Part shown: one piece after another, positions 1-6,231 of the stretch
How positions within the stretch are numbered: the stretch's first letter is position 1
Layout of the letters: each line of letters starts with the position of its first letter
Assembly (NCBI GenBank): GCA_019136035.1
Contig: JAGVUW010000171.1
Location: 1 to 6,403 of the forward strand
Source: Verrucomicrobiota bacterium
GTDB lineage: Bacteria > Verrucomicrobiota > Lentisphaeria > Oligosphaerales > JAFGRS01
DNA: 6,403 nt
Direction of reading: 5' to 3'
Translations under genes and position numbers: made by a program
The notes under the pieces: model-generated
What the model was told of the DNA's origin: nothing
Database searches by the model: none
What the model saw: only the letters and a program-made list of their open reading frames with translations

Positions 1-385
1 ATGCCACCCAGATCACCGTGCCGCCGTGCTCGATATCCTCGACGATCATCACGGAGCTGTACTCCGAGAAGACCTCGACCTCTTCGACCTTGGAGAGGGC
101 CGTCGACGCCGGGGCGGGTGCCTGTGCCAGGCGCCCGGACGGGACGGCCGACTGCAGCCAGGCCCAGACCAGCCCGGCGAAGACCATGGCGCCGAGGGCG
201 CCCACGGCCCAGGGCCGCAGCAGGCCGACGCCGGCGGCCTGTCGCGCGGGTGCCGGCTCCGCCTGGTGGGTCAGGGCGGAGCGGGCCCGGAAGTCCTGCC
301 AGAAGCTCTCCGCGGGGCGGGCCGCGGGCAGAGCCGCGGCCTGTCGCAGAGCCTGCCGGAGTGTCGTCTCATGGGGCGTGTTCAT
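1..385 (-). CDS. Putative membrane-anchored anti-sigma factor, partial (C-terminus beyond window)
   Basis: This frame is open from the ATG at 385-383 to the left edge, giving 128 residues with no stop. Residues 1-55 are polar and Ala/Arg-rich, residues 58-80 form one hydrophobic helix (PWAVGALGAMVFAGLVWAWL), and an outer segment follows that ends VEDIEHGGTVIWVA. Its ATG overlaps the stop of the upstream sigma gene (ATGA, 385-382), so the two are probably translationally coupled. A small single-pass protein directly after an ECF sigma gene is usually its anti-sigma factor, holding the sigma at the membrane. The HxxxCxxC signature of zinc-binding anti-sigma domains is absent, so it would belong to a different anti-sigma type. 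The function is inferred from context and topology, not from a recognised domain. Probably only a short C-terminal piece is missing, judging by how such short proteins usually end. Confidence 0.72.
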   Translation of the reverse strand, partial: MNTPHETTLRQALRQAAALPAARPAESFWQDFRARSALTHQAEPAPARQAAGVGLLRPWAVGALGAMVFAGLVWAWLQSAVPSGRLAQAPAPASTALSKVEEVEVFSEYSSVMIVEDIEHGGTVIWVA

Positions 386-1052
386 GAGGGTGCCTCCTCG
401 TGTTGCAGCAGCTTGCGCAGGCGGTGTTTGGCATAGAAGAGCCGCGACATGACCGTACCGATGCTGACGCCGGTCGCGGCGGCGACCTCCTTATAGCTCA
501 GGCCGTCGACCTCGCGCAGGAGGAGTGTCGTGCGGTGGTCGGGGCTGAGGTTCCGGAGGGCCTCGGCGAGCTGGCTGCCGAGGTCGAGTCGTTCGGCATG
601 GCGGTCGGCGCCGACAGCGCGCTCGTCGGGGAGGCGTTCGAGCAGGGGCGTCGCCTCGGCGTCGGTGGCGTCGTCGTGCTGCAGCCGCTCGGCATCGCGG
701 CGGCGGCGGCGCAGGCAGTCGAGGGCGCAGTTGCGGGTGGCCGTGCATAGCCACGAGCGCAGCGCCGCGTCGCCGCGGAACTGCGGGATAGCCTTCCAGA
801 CTTTCAGGTAGGTATCCATGACCACGTCCTCGCCATCGTCGGCACCCACCAGTCGGCAGGCGATGCGATGGAGCAGGGGCCGATGCAGACTTTCAGGTAG
901 GTATCCATGACCACGTCCTCGCCATCGTCGGCACCCACCAGTCGGCAGGCGATGCGATGGAGCAGGGGCCGATGCTGCTCGAACACCGCGGCGAAGGCGT
1001 CGACATCGCCGCGGCGGGCCCGGTCCAGAAGCTGTTCGGTTGACTGGCTCAT
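382..1052 (-). pseudogene. ECF-type RNA polymerase sigma factor, frameshifted by an 89-bp tandem duplication
   Basis: The product would direct RNA polymerase to a dedicated promoter set. Translation from the ATG at 1052 gives sigma region 2 (HRIACRLVGADDGEDVVMDT) but leaves frame after residue 55 and stops at 806-804, giving 82 residues of which the last 27 are out of frame. The rest continues in another frame to the stop at 384-382. Deleting one 89-bp repeat copy joins both parts into a 193-residue protein, a usual ECF length. Region 2 spans about residues 20-88, with the typical GEDVVMDTYLKVW at 44-56. Region 4 spans about 131-187, with LSPDHRTTLLLREVDGLSYK and then the helix-turn-helix GVSIGTVMSRL. 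The start has only a weak Shine-Dalgarno (AGAAG, 1065-1061). A restart at the internal ATG 819-817 could produce region 4 without most of region 2. The family assignment is certain. Whether the lesion is real or an assembly error is open. Confidence 0.93.
797..975. repeat. Perfect 89-bp tandem duplication inside the sigma factor gene
   Basis: Bases 797-886 and 886-975 are identical over 90 positions with a period of 89. Identity ends at 796/885 (c versus g) and at 887/976 (a versus t). The unit encodes sigma residues 27-56, most of regions 2.1-2.2. Because 89 is not a multiple of three, the second copy shifts the frame. No base differs between copies, so the event is very recent or artefactual. 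Confidence 0.98.
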
Positions 1053-1184
1053 GCCGCCGGCTTCTGTTCTCGTGACAACGACCCCGCGGACCCCGCGGCC
1101 CGCGTTCCTGGCGCCGGGCCGGCGCCGCGCCGAGGCCGATCCGACGCCTCGACGCCACTGCTGATGACGACGGCCCGACGCGTT
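1053..1184 (-). promoter_or_regulatory. Gap between peptidase and sigma genes with an inverted repeat
   Basis: This 132-bp gap separates two same-strand genes. It holds an inverted repeat at 1110-1126 (GGCGCCGG, one base, CCGGCGCC), which as a hairpin is a 7-bp stem with a 3-base loop. It also holds a 9-bp direct repeat ACCCCGCGG at 1081-1089 and 1090-1098. No T-run follows the hairpin on the minus strand, so it is not a classical intrinsic terminator. A GGAAC pentamer, the usual ECF -35 core, lies on the minus strand at 1108-1104, but no convincing ECF -10 follows at 16-17 bp. The gap may contain the sigma promoter; this is not shown. Confidence 0.35.
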
Positions 1185-2531
1185 TTATTCATCGACGTCA
1201 TCCGCTGACGGTGCTGACGGCCCGGGCGCCGGCGCGGCGGCGCCCGCCGCCGCTGTGGCCAGGCCGTGGACCAGGACGTGATGCGCCGCCCGCAGGGGCG
1301 GGTCCTGAAGCAGCCGCGCCGGCGCGGGCAGGGCGCGGCTGCGCTCGAGGGCGGCGCTGTCGAGGTCGGAGTGCACCTGCGGCTGCAGCCCGCGGCCATG
1401 CCAACTGCGGCCCTTGGGCGAGTAGATAGCGCCGGTGGTGAATTTCACGCGGTAGGTGTTCTGCAGGGTGAAGATGCGCTCCATGCTGGCCTTGCCGTAG
1501 GTCGGCGAGCCGACCAGGGTGGCGCCGCAGTCATCGGCCAGGGCCGCGGCCAAGATCTCGGCGGCGGAGGCGGTCTGCTTGTCCACCAGCACCGCCAGGG
1601 GCAGCGAGACGGTCGTCGTCGCGGCGCTGACGAAGTTGCTGATCTTGCCGCCGTGGCTGACCACGCGCATGATCGACTGGCCCTTGGGAAGGAACAGCTC
1701 GGCCGTCCGGAGGCCCTCCTGGAGCACCCCGCCGCCGTTGCCGCGCAGGTCGAGGATGAGGCCGGCGCAGCCCTGCTCGGTGAGCCGGGCGAGTTCCTCG
1801 CGGCAGCGCTCGCTGACGCCCTGCGAGAAGGCCTTGATGGCGAGGTAGCCAATGCCGCCGGGGAACTCCTGCGCGAGCACATTCTGCAGGTGGAACTTCT
1901 CACGGCGGACGGTCAGATCCAGGACCTGCACATCACGGACGACGGTCAGGGCCACCGGGGTGTCCGGCTCGCCCTCGAGGAGGGCCGTGACCGCCGCCAC
2001 GGTGAGGCCCTTGAGCGGCCGGCCGTCGATGCGCAGGATGCGGTCGAGGGGCTGGAGGATGCCCTCGCTGGGACCGCCGGGTGTGACCTCGCCGATGGTG
2101 AGGCTGCCGTCGCCGGGGTTGAAGGTGCTGCGGATGCCGATGGATTCGCGCAGGCCCTGGAGGGAGTCGCTGACGTCCTCGAACTGCTCCGGCCGCCAGA
2201 TCGTCGCCAGGTCCGGGTGCTCGTTGGGGGAGAGGTGCCTGAGGAGGCCCCGGGTGGCGGCCCACCAGATGCTGGCGTCGTCGATGGCGTCGGTGTAGTA
2301 GTGCTCACGGACGAGGCTGACGACCTCCCGGAAGCTCGCTTCGGGGTTGGCGAAGTCGTGGTCGATGCGCACTGGGTAGAGCGGCGGTGGGCCCGCTGGC
2401 GTTGACGGTGTCGGCGGTGGCGGCGGCGGCTCGGCGGCGGTTGCGGGCAGCGCCGCCAGGGCGATCGCGGCCGCGATCACGACTGCGGCGCCGCGACGCC
2501 TCGACGGGTATCCTGGGGCCTTCGGGGACAT
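1185..2531 (-). CDS. S41 family C-terminal processing peptidase (CtpA/Prc-like), exported
   Basis: This 448-residue serine endopeptidase probably cleaves envelope proteins outside the cytoplasmic membrane. The N-terminus has basic residues (RRR, 11-13), a hydrophobic core (14-29) and a likely cleavage site near residues 30-33, then a Pro-rich linker (35-50). A PDZ domain covers about 130-200 (GEVTPGGPSEGILQPLDRIL). The protease core follows: GLILDLRGNGGG (257-268), the nucleophile Ser322 in TASAAEI, and the general base Lys347 in TYGKASM. The Ser-to-Lys spacing of 25 matches E. coli Prc (S452/K477). The glutamine usually found four residues after the lysine is Glu351 here. The last 60 residues are an Ala/Pro-rich tail outside the core. 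The start is supported by AGGAGAGG at 2547-2540, 8 bases upstream, and by the signal peptide directly behind it. It lies upstream of, and is possibly co-transcribed with, the sigma gene. The family is firm; the substrate is unknown. Confidence 0.95.
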   Translation of the reverse strand: MSPKAPGYPSRRRGAAVVIAAAIALAALPATAAEPPPPPPTPSTPAGPPPLYPVRIDHDFANPEASFREVVSLVREHYYTDAIDDASIWWAATRGLLRHLSPNEHPDLATIWRPEQFEDVSDSLQGLRESIGIRSTFNPGDGSLTIGEVTPGGPSEGILQPLDRILRIDGRPLKGLTVAAVTALLEGEPDTPVALTVVRDVQVLDLTVRREKFHLQNVLAQEFPGGIGYLAIKAFSQGVSERCREELARLTEQGCAGLILDLRGNGGGVLQEGLRTAELFLPKGQSIMRVVSHGGKISNFVSAATTTVSLPLAVLVDKQTASAAEILAAALADDCGATLVGSPTYGKASMERIFTLQNTYRVKFTTGAIYSPKGRSWHGRGLQPQVHSDLDSAALERSRALPAPARLLQDPPLRAAHHVLVHGLATAAAGAAAPAPGPSAPSADDVDE

Positions 2532-2539
2532 CCTGAGAA

Positions 2540-2547
2540 CCTCTCCT
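2540..2547 (-). promoter_or_regulatory. Ribosome binding site of the S41 peptidase gene
   Basis: AGGAGAGG on the minus strand, 8 bases before the ATG at 2531-2529. It fixes the start of the peptidase. Confidence 0.8.
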
Positions 2548-2590
2548 GCGCAGGGTGCTCCGGCACGCCGCCGTGGCTGTGCTCCTGAAA

Positions 2591-2619
2591 GCCATACTGC
2601 CGCAAGGCCGGCCCGTCAA
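2591..2619 (-). promoter_or_regulatory. Candidate housekeeping (sigma-70 type) promoter of the S41 peptidase gene
   Basis: On the minus strand TTGACG (2619-2614) is followed after exactly 17 bases by TATGGC (2596-2591). The -35 box matches consensus in five of six positions; the -10 box matches in three (TAT). Transcription would begin near 2584, leaving a leader of roughly 50 bases that contains the AGGAGAGG site. The -35 box directly abuts the palindrome block that begins at 2620, so a protein bound there could affect this promoter. The call is from sequence match only. Confidence 0.5.
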
Positions 2620-2714
2620 GCCCCACGGCATGCCGTGGGGCCACGGAGCCGGGGCCGCGATGCGGCCCCACGGCATGCCGTGGGGCCACGGAGCCGGGGC
2701 CGCGATGCGGCCCC
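2620..2714. repeat. Tandem repeat block, period 45 bp, with 20-bp perfect palindromes
   Basis: Bases 2620-2669 are identical to 2665-2714. Each unit begins with CCCCACGGCATGCCGTGGGG, a perfect 20-bp palindrome at 2621-2640 and 2666-2685. Each unit also carries a second hairpin, GGGGCCGC-GAT-GCGGCCCC, at 2651-2669 and 2696-2714. The block therefore holds four consecutive stem-loop-capable elements. It resembles clustered REP/BIME-type extragenic palindromes, but it lies between divergent gene starts, where an operator array is also possible. Open frames through it merely translate the repeat and are not considered genes. Confidence 0.9.
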
Positions 2715-2722
2715 GGGGGAGG

Positions 2723-2802
2723 GCCGTGGGGTGGCCTCTTCCGTAGCCCCACGGCACGCCGTGGGGTGGCCTCTTCCGTAGCCCCACGGCACGCCGTGGG
2801 GT
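2723..2802. repeat. Tandem repeat block, period 35 bp, with variant palindromes
   Basis: Bases 2723-2767 are identical to 2758-2802. Full palindromes CCCCACGGC-AC-GCCGTGGGG (9-bp arms, 2-base centre) lie at 2747-2766 and 2782-2801. A degenerate copy at 2711-2731 keeps only the right arm GCCGTGGGG (2723-2731) and bridges this block to the 45-bp block. The intervening segment TGGCCTCTTCCGTAG (2732-2746 and 2767-2781) is absent from the 45-bp units, so the same palindrome was amplified twice with different spacers. The last palindrome ends 34 bases before the start of the downstream gene. Confidence 0.9.
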
Positions 2803-2807
2803 ATGGT
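2779..2807 (+). promoter_or_regulatory. Weak candidate promoter of the secreted hydrolase-like gene, overlapping the last palindrome
   Basis: TATGGT at 2802-2807 matches the -10 consensus in four of six positions. The hexamer 17 bases upstream, TAGCCC (2779-2784), matches the -35 consensus in only three. If used, the right part of the last palindrome would be the spacer between the two boxes, a normal repressor position. The leader would be only about 20 bases. No better promoter is visible, because the repeat blocks occupy the upstream sequence. Confidence 0.22.
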
Positions 2808-2824
2808 AGCCGTGGTTCACGATC

Positions 2825-2830
2825 AGGAGA
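2825..2830 (+). promoter_or_regulatory. Ribosome binding site that decides the start of the large plus-strand gene
   Basis: AGGAGA lies 5 bases before the ATG at 2836, and the signal peptide begins directly there. The upstream in-frame ATG at 2803 has no Shine-Dalgarno, touches the repeat and would add 11 residues before the signal peptide, so it is rejected. Confidence 0.82.
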
Positions 2831-2835
2831 ACGCC

Positions 2836-5800
2836 ATGCGAGCGATTGCGGTTCTGTGCCTCGTCGGGTTGGTGCCGTGTCTTGTGGCGGCGCCGCTGCT
2901 CACCGCCTACCGCGCGGCGCGCGCGCCGGTCATTGACGGCCGCCTCGACGAGGCGTGCTGGCAGGGCGCCCTGTCGGCGGGGCCGTTCCGTCTGGCCACG
3001 GGCGAGGCCCTGGCCGAGGCGCCGACGGTGGCGCGGCTGTGCTGGGACGACGACCACCTTTACGTCGGCATCGAGGCGACGGAGCCGCTCCTTGACCCGG
3101 TGCTGAACATGCTGCATCTGGTCAAGGCCGACGCCACCGGGCGCGGTGCCGCCGTGTTCCGCGATGACAGCGTCGAGCTGTTTCTGCAGCCGCCGGGCGG
3201 GGCCTACCTGCACTTCGCCGCGAACTCGGGCGACGGGACCTACGAGGGCCGCGGCACGGACGCGTCGTGGGACGGCGCCTGGCAGTGCCGCGCGTATCGC
3301 GGCAAGGCCGCCTACACGGTCGAGATGGCCATACCCTTCGCGGAGCTGGGCGGGCGGCCCGAGGGCGCCTGGCGCTGGAATGTGACCCGGCATCGATCGC
3401 AGGCGAAGGAGTACAGCACCTGGAGCGGCCTGCAGGGCGGCTTTCACCAGCCCGAGCAGTTCGGCGTGCTGCGGTTCGCCGCGGCGGGCCCGGGGTGTTC
3501 GCCGGTGTCGGTCGAGCCGACTGACACAGGCGAGGTGCTGCGTCTGCGCGCCACCGCGCCGGTCCGCCTCGAGGCCCGCTTCGTGCAGCCCGCGGCGGCG
3601 GGCGGCGAGCGCGCTGGTGAGGGCGACCTGGAACTCGCCGTGACGATTCCGCCGGCGGCGCGTGCCGTCGGCGTCTACCAGCTCCTCTACCGCCTGCACG
3701 CGGGCGAGGCGCTCGTGGCCGAATCGGCGCCGATCGTGCGGACGCTGTCGGCCGGTGTGGCGCAGCTCCGCCTGGTCGCCGTCGAGAGCCGTGCCAGGGT
3801 CCACGTCAATGGCAGTCCGGTCGACCTGGCTCAGGGCGCGGTCGATGTGCCTCTGGCGGGCGGCCTGACGGTCCTGTCTATCGAGGCCGAGCGCGGCGGT
3901 GCGGCGCCGTCGCTGCTGCCGACGGTCCTGCAGTCGGGCCGCCCGGTGCCGTTGCGTTGGCGCCTGGCGTCGGCCGCTCCGGACGCCTCCTGGCGGACGG
4001 CGGTTCCCGACGCCGCCTGGTCGCCGGCGCCTGAGGGCGCCTTCTGGAGCGGCCAGGACGCGGCGCGCTGCCTGGCGGTGGCGGCCATCGTCACGACGCC
4101 GTCGACACCGCCGCTCTTTCCCAAGACGGACCGCTTCCTGGTGCCGCTGGGCAGCGCGCAGCTCCTGCGGCCGTACCTCCCCATGGCGCCGGAGCTGCTC
4201 CTGGCCGACTACCGGTTGGTGGTCGAGGCACCCCTGAACCTCGCCTGCACCGCACTGGAGCCGTTCGGGGCACAGGGCCTGGCGCTGGCGCCGAGCGAGG
4301 AGGCCGAGGGCCTGCGCCGCCACACCCTCGCGTTTGGGGCGACGCCGGGGAGCGGCCTGGAGCTCTCGCTGTGCTGGGCCGATGCCAATGGCGCCACCCT
4401 CACCTACGACCCCGCGATCACCTCCGGCGGCACCCACGACTGGCGGCGCCTGACGACCACCGTCACCGCGCCCGCCGCGGCCCGCCGCGTCCGGCCGCTG
4501 GTCATCAAGTGGCAGGATCGCGGCTTCGTCGGCACGTTCTGGGTCGACAACGTGGTCTTCCGTCGTGAGGACTCGACGGAGAACCTGCTGACGATGGGGA
4601 CCTTCGACGAGCCGGGCTGGACGCGGTCATTTCCGCCCGAGGGCGTCGGTGGCTCGCGGTGTTTCAAGGTCGTCGGCAAGCCGGACCAGACGCATCGCCA
4701 GCAGGCCTGCTGGGTGGTGAATCCGGAGCCGATCGTCGTCGAGCCCGGCGTGCGCTACGTCGTCGAGCTGGATGCCAAGTGCGACCGCATGGGCTCCGTG
4801 GAGGCGCGGCCGTTCGTCGGGCTGCTGCTGCAGAGCGACGGCACCGGCACGTCCGGCGACGAGGGGCCGTTGCGCGTCTATGCGTCGGCCCTCGGCGGCA
4901 GCCTGATCAGTTGGCCGCGCACGGGCCGGGTCGGGACGCTGCCGCCCCTGCGCGACGTCCGGCCGCGCCGCGCCCGCATCGCCCCGTGCTACTACGGGGC
5001 CCGCTTCTCGAATCCCCTGGTGGAGGAGGCCTTCGCGGAGAACTGCTATCGGTCGGGCATCACCTGGACCTACGGCAAGGCGTCCAACGGCGTCGTGCCG
5101 CACCTGACGCCGCGCGGCCATCGCGTCTTTCTGAGCATCGGCTGGGAGCCCTGGAGCATCCCGGCGGGTCAGCGCGAGTATGCGGCGGCGCACGAGGAGG
5201 TCCGCGCCGTCGACTTCGCGGGCAAGTCGGAGGCCCACATCGCGTGTCCGACCTGGCTTCTGAGCGAGGGCGAGGCGATGCTGGCGGAGGTGGAGCGTGG
5301 CCTGCTGGCGGCGGTGTCCGAGGGCGGCTACGCGGGGGCGAACTGGGATGTCGAGCAGCCGGTGGTCGATCCGCCGACGTTCTGCATCTGTCCGCGCTGT
5401 CTGGCGGCCTTCCGGGCCTGGTCGGGGCTGGCGGCCGATGCCCGTCTCGATGCCGAGGCGATCCTCGGAGCGCACCGCGCCGCCTGGACCGACTTCCGCT
5501 GCATGCAGAATGCCGAGCTGGCCGGGCGCCTGCGCGCCATGCTGCGGAAGAGCCCGCGGCCGGTCGAGTTCTCGCTCTACTCCGGCTACCAGAGCCAGCG
5601 CACGCGCGAGCACTACGGCGTCGACTGGGCTCGCATGGCGCCCCACCTCGACTTCGCGATCGCGGGTTACGGCGGCGGCGCGACGAGCATCGCCGACACC
5701 CTCGCCGCTCTGGGCGAGGTGCCCTTCATGGGCGGCGAGATGTGGTACCTCTCCGACCGCAGCGACGCCCGTCCGACGCCGCGCTACGAGACCTGGCGGA

Positions 5801-6150
5801 ACCGCCTGCTGCGGCAGTTTGCCCTGAGCGGCGGCCATGGCTGTCTGATCTGGTATCTGCCGCCGATGGACGGCGGCGCCTTCTACGCCACCAGCGAGGC
5901 CGCCGAGCTGATCGCGCAGCACGAGGAGTTCTTCCGCGCCGAGCAGCGCTGCGACGGGCGCCTGCGCGTCAGCGGCCTGCCGGAGGGCGACTGGGCCGCC
6001 TTCGCACGCGGGGGCAGGGTCCTGGTCATGCTTCTCAATTTCAGCGATGACGCACGCACGGCCTCGGTCGCGCTCGGCGAGCGCGAGGTCAGCCGGACCT
6101 TAGCGCCCGGGGGTGCCGACCTGTTCATCCTGGAAGAAGCGGCGAGGTGA
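2836..6150 (+). CDS. Secreted multidomain glycoside-hydrolase-like protein: CBM9-like module plus GH42-like barrel
   Basis: This is a 1104-residue exported protein, probably acting on or binding polysaccharide. A signal peptide covers residues 1-19 (MRAIAVLCLVGLVPCLVAA). A CBM9-like domain spans about 30-214: it opens with PVIDGRLDEACW (31-42) and contains WDDDHLYVGIEA and DDSVELFLQP (110-119). Residues 215-435 are beta-rich and unassigned. Two jelly-roll-like modules follow, about 436-576 (ending FWVDNVVF) and 582-700 (opening NLLTMGTFDEPGW). From about 712 the sequence looks like a TIM barrel (RIAPCYYGARF), with NWDVEQP (836-842), CICPRCLAAFRAW (850-862) and MGGEMWYLSD (965-974). A small beta domain closes the protein (about 1042-1104). 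Cys804, Cys850, Cys852 and Cys855 have nearly the spacing of the GH42 beta-galactosidase zinc site. Glu840 and Glu968 are candidate catalytic acids, but this is inference. The substrate is not determined. Alternatively it is a non-catalytic binding protein. Confidence 0.85.
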   Translation: MRAIAVLCLVGLVPCLVAAPLLTAYRAARAPVIDGRLDEACWQGALSAGPFRLATGEALAEAPTVARLCWDDDHLYVGIEATEPLLDPVLNMLHLVKADATGRGAAVFRDDSVELFLQPPGGAYLHFAANSGDGTYEGRGTDASWDGAWQCRAYRGKAAYTVEMAIPFAELGGRPEGAWRWNVTRHRSQAKEYSTWSGLQGGFHQPEQFGVLRFAAAGPGCSPVSVEPTDTGEVLRLRATAPVRLEARFVQPAAAGGERAGEGDLELAVTIPPAARAVGVYQLLYRLHAGEALVAESAPIVRTLSAGVAQLRLVAVESRARVHVNGSPVDLAQGAVDVPLAGGLTVLSIEAERGGAAPSLLPTVLQSGRPVPLRWRLASAAPDASWRTAVPDAAWSPAPEGAFWSGQDAARCLAVAAIVTTPSTPPLFPKTDRFLVPLGSAQLLRPYLPMAPELLLADYRLVVEAPLNLACTALEPFGAQGLALAPSEEAEGLRRHTLAFGATPGSGLELSLCWADANGATLTYDPAITSGGTHDWRRLTTTVTAPAAARRVRPLVIKWQDRGFVGTFWVDNVVFRREDSTENLLTMGTFDEPGWTRSFPPEGVGGSRCFKVVGKPDQTHRQQACWVVNPEPIVVEPGVRYVVELDAKCDRMGSVEARPFVGLLLQSDGTGTSGDEGPLRVYASALGGSLISWPRTGRVGTLPPLRDVRPRRARIAPCYYGARFSNPLVEEAFAENCYRSGITWTYGKASNGVVPHLTPRGHRVFLSIGWEPWSIPAGQREYAAAHEEVRAVDFAGKSEAHIACPTWLLSEGEAMLAEVERGLLAAVSEGGYAGANWDVEQPVVDPPTFCICPRCLAAFRAWSGLAADARLDAEAILGAHRAAWTDFRCMQNAELAGRLRAMLRKSPRPVEFSLYSGYQSQRTREHYGVDWARMAPHLDFAIAGYGGGATSIADTLAALGEVPFMGGEMWYLSDRSDARPTPRYETWRNRLLRQFALSGGHGCLIWYLPPMDGGAFYATSEAAELIAQHEEFFRAEQRCDGRLRVSGLPEGDWAAFARGGRVLVMLLNFSDDARTASVALGEREVSRTLAPGGADLFILEEAAR

Positions 6151-6204
6151 GGGATGGTATGGCAGGTCGCGCGGCGCCGGCGGGTATCGAGGAGGGGGTT
6201 GGGT

Positions 6205-6231
6205 CACAGAGAGCGCAGAGAACGCAACGAG
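6205..6231 (+). repeat. Short degenerate 9-bp repeat
   Basis: Three imperfect 9-base units stand in a row: CACAGAGAG, CGCAGAGAA, CGCAACGAG. They resemble the degenerate CACAGAG-type short repeats found between genes in many bacterial genomes (from memory). No function is visible. Confidence 0.4.

Noticed and set aside
1049..1192. A 47-codon minus-strand frame (MNKTRRAVVISS...) overlapping the peptidase end and, by ATGA, the sigma start.
   Set aside because: The arrangement would suit a coupling leader peptide, but there is no Shine-Dalgarno and the composition is Arg/Gly/Ala-rich noise. Kept only as a possibility.
2493..2501. Possible twin-arginine (Tat) export signal, SRRRGAA, in the peptidase.
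   Set aside because: The hydrophobic consensus positions after the arginines (F-L-K) are missing; a Sec signal explains the sequence.
2555..2746. A 63-codon plus-strand frame with repeated HGMPWGHGAGAAMRP.
   Set aside because: It is a translation of the 45-bp DNA repeat; a peptide repeat arises automatically because 45 is a multiple of three. It has no clear ribosome site.
2305..4437. A 710-codon open frame on the minus strand.
   Set aside because: It spans the repeat blocks and runs antisense to the large gene and out of frame over the peptidase start. Its Arg/Gly/Ala-rich translation is typical of shadow frames in GC-rich DNA.
4627..5922. Long open frames opposite to and overlapping the barrel region (431 codons minus; 463 codons plus at 4659-6050).
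   Set aside because: Both are shadows of the 1104-residue gene, whose frame alone shows recognisable domains and a signal peptide.
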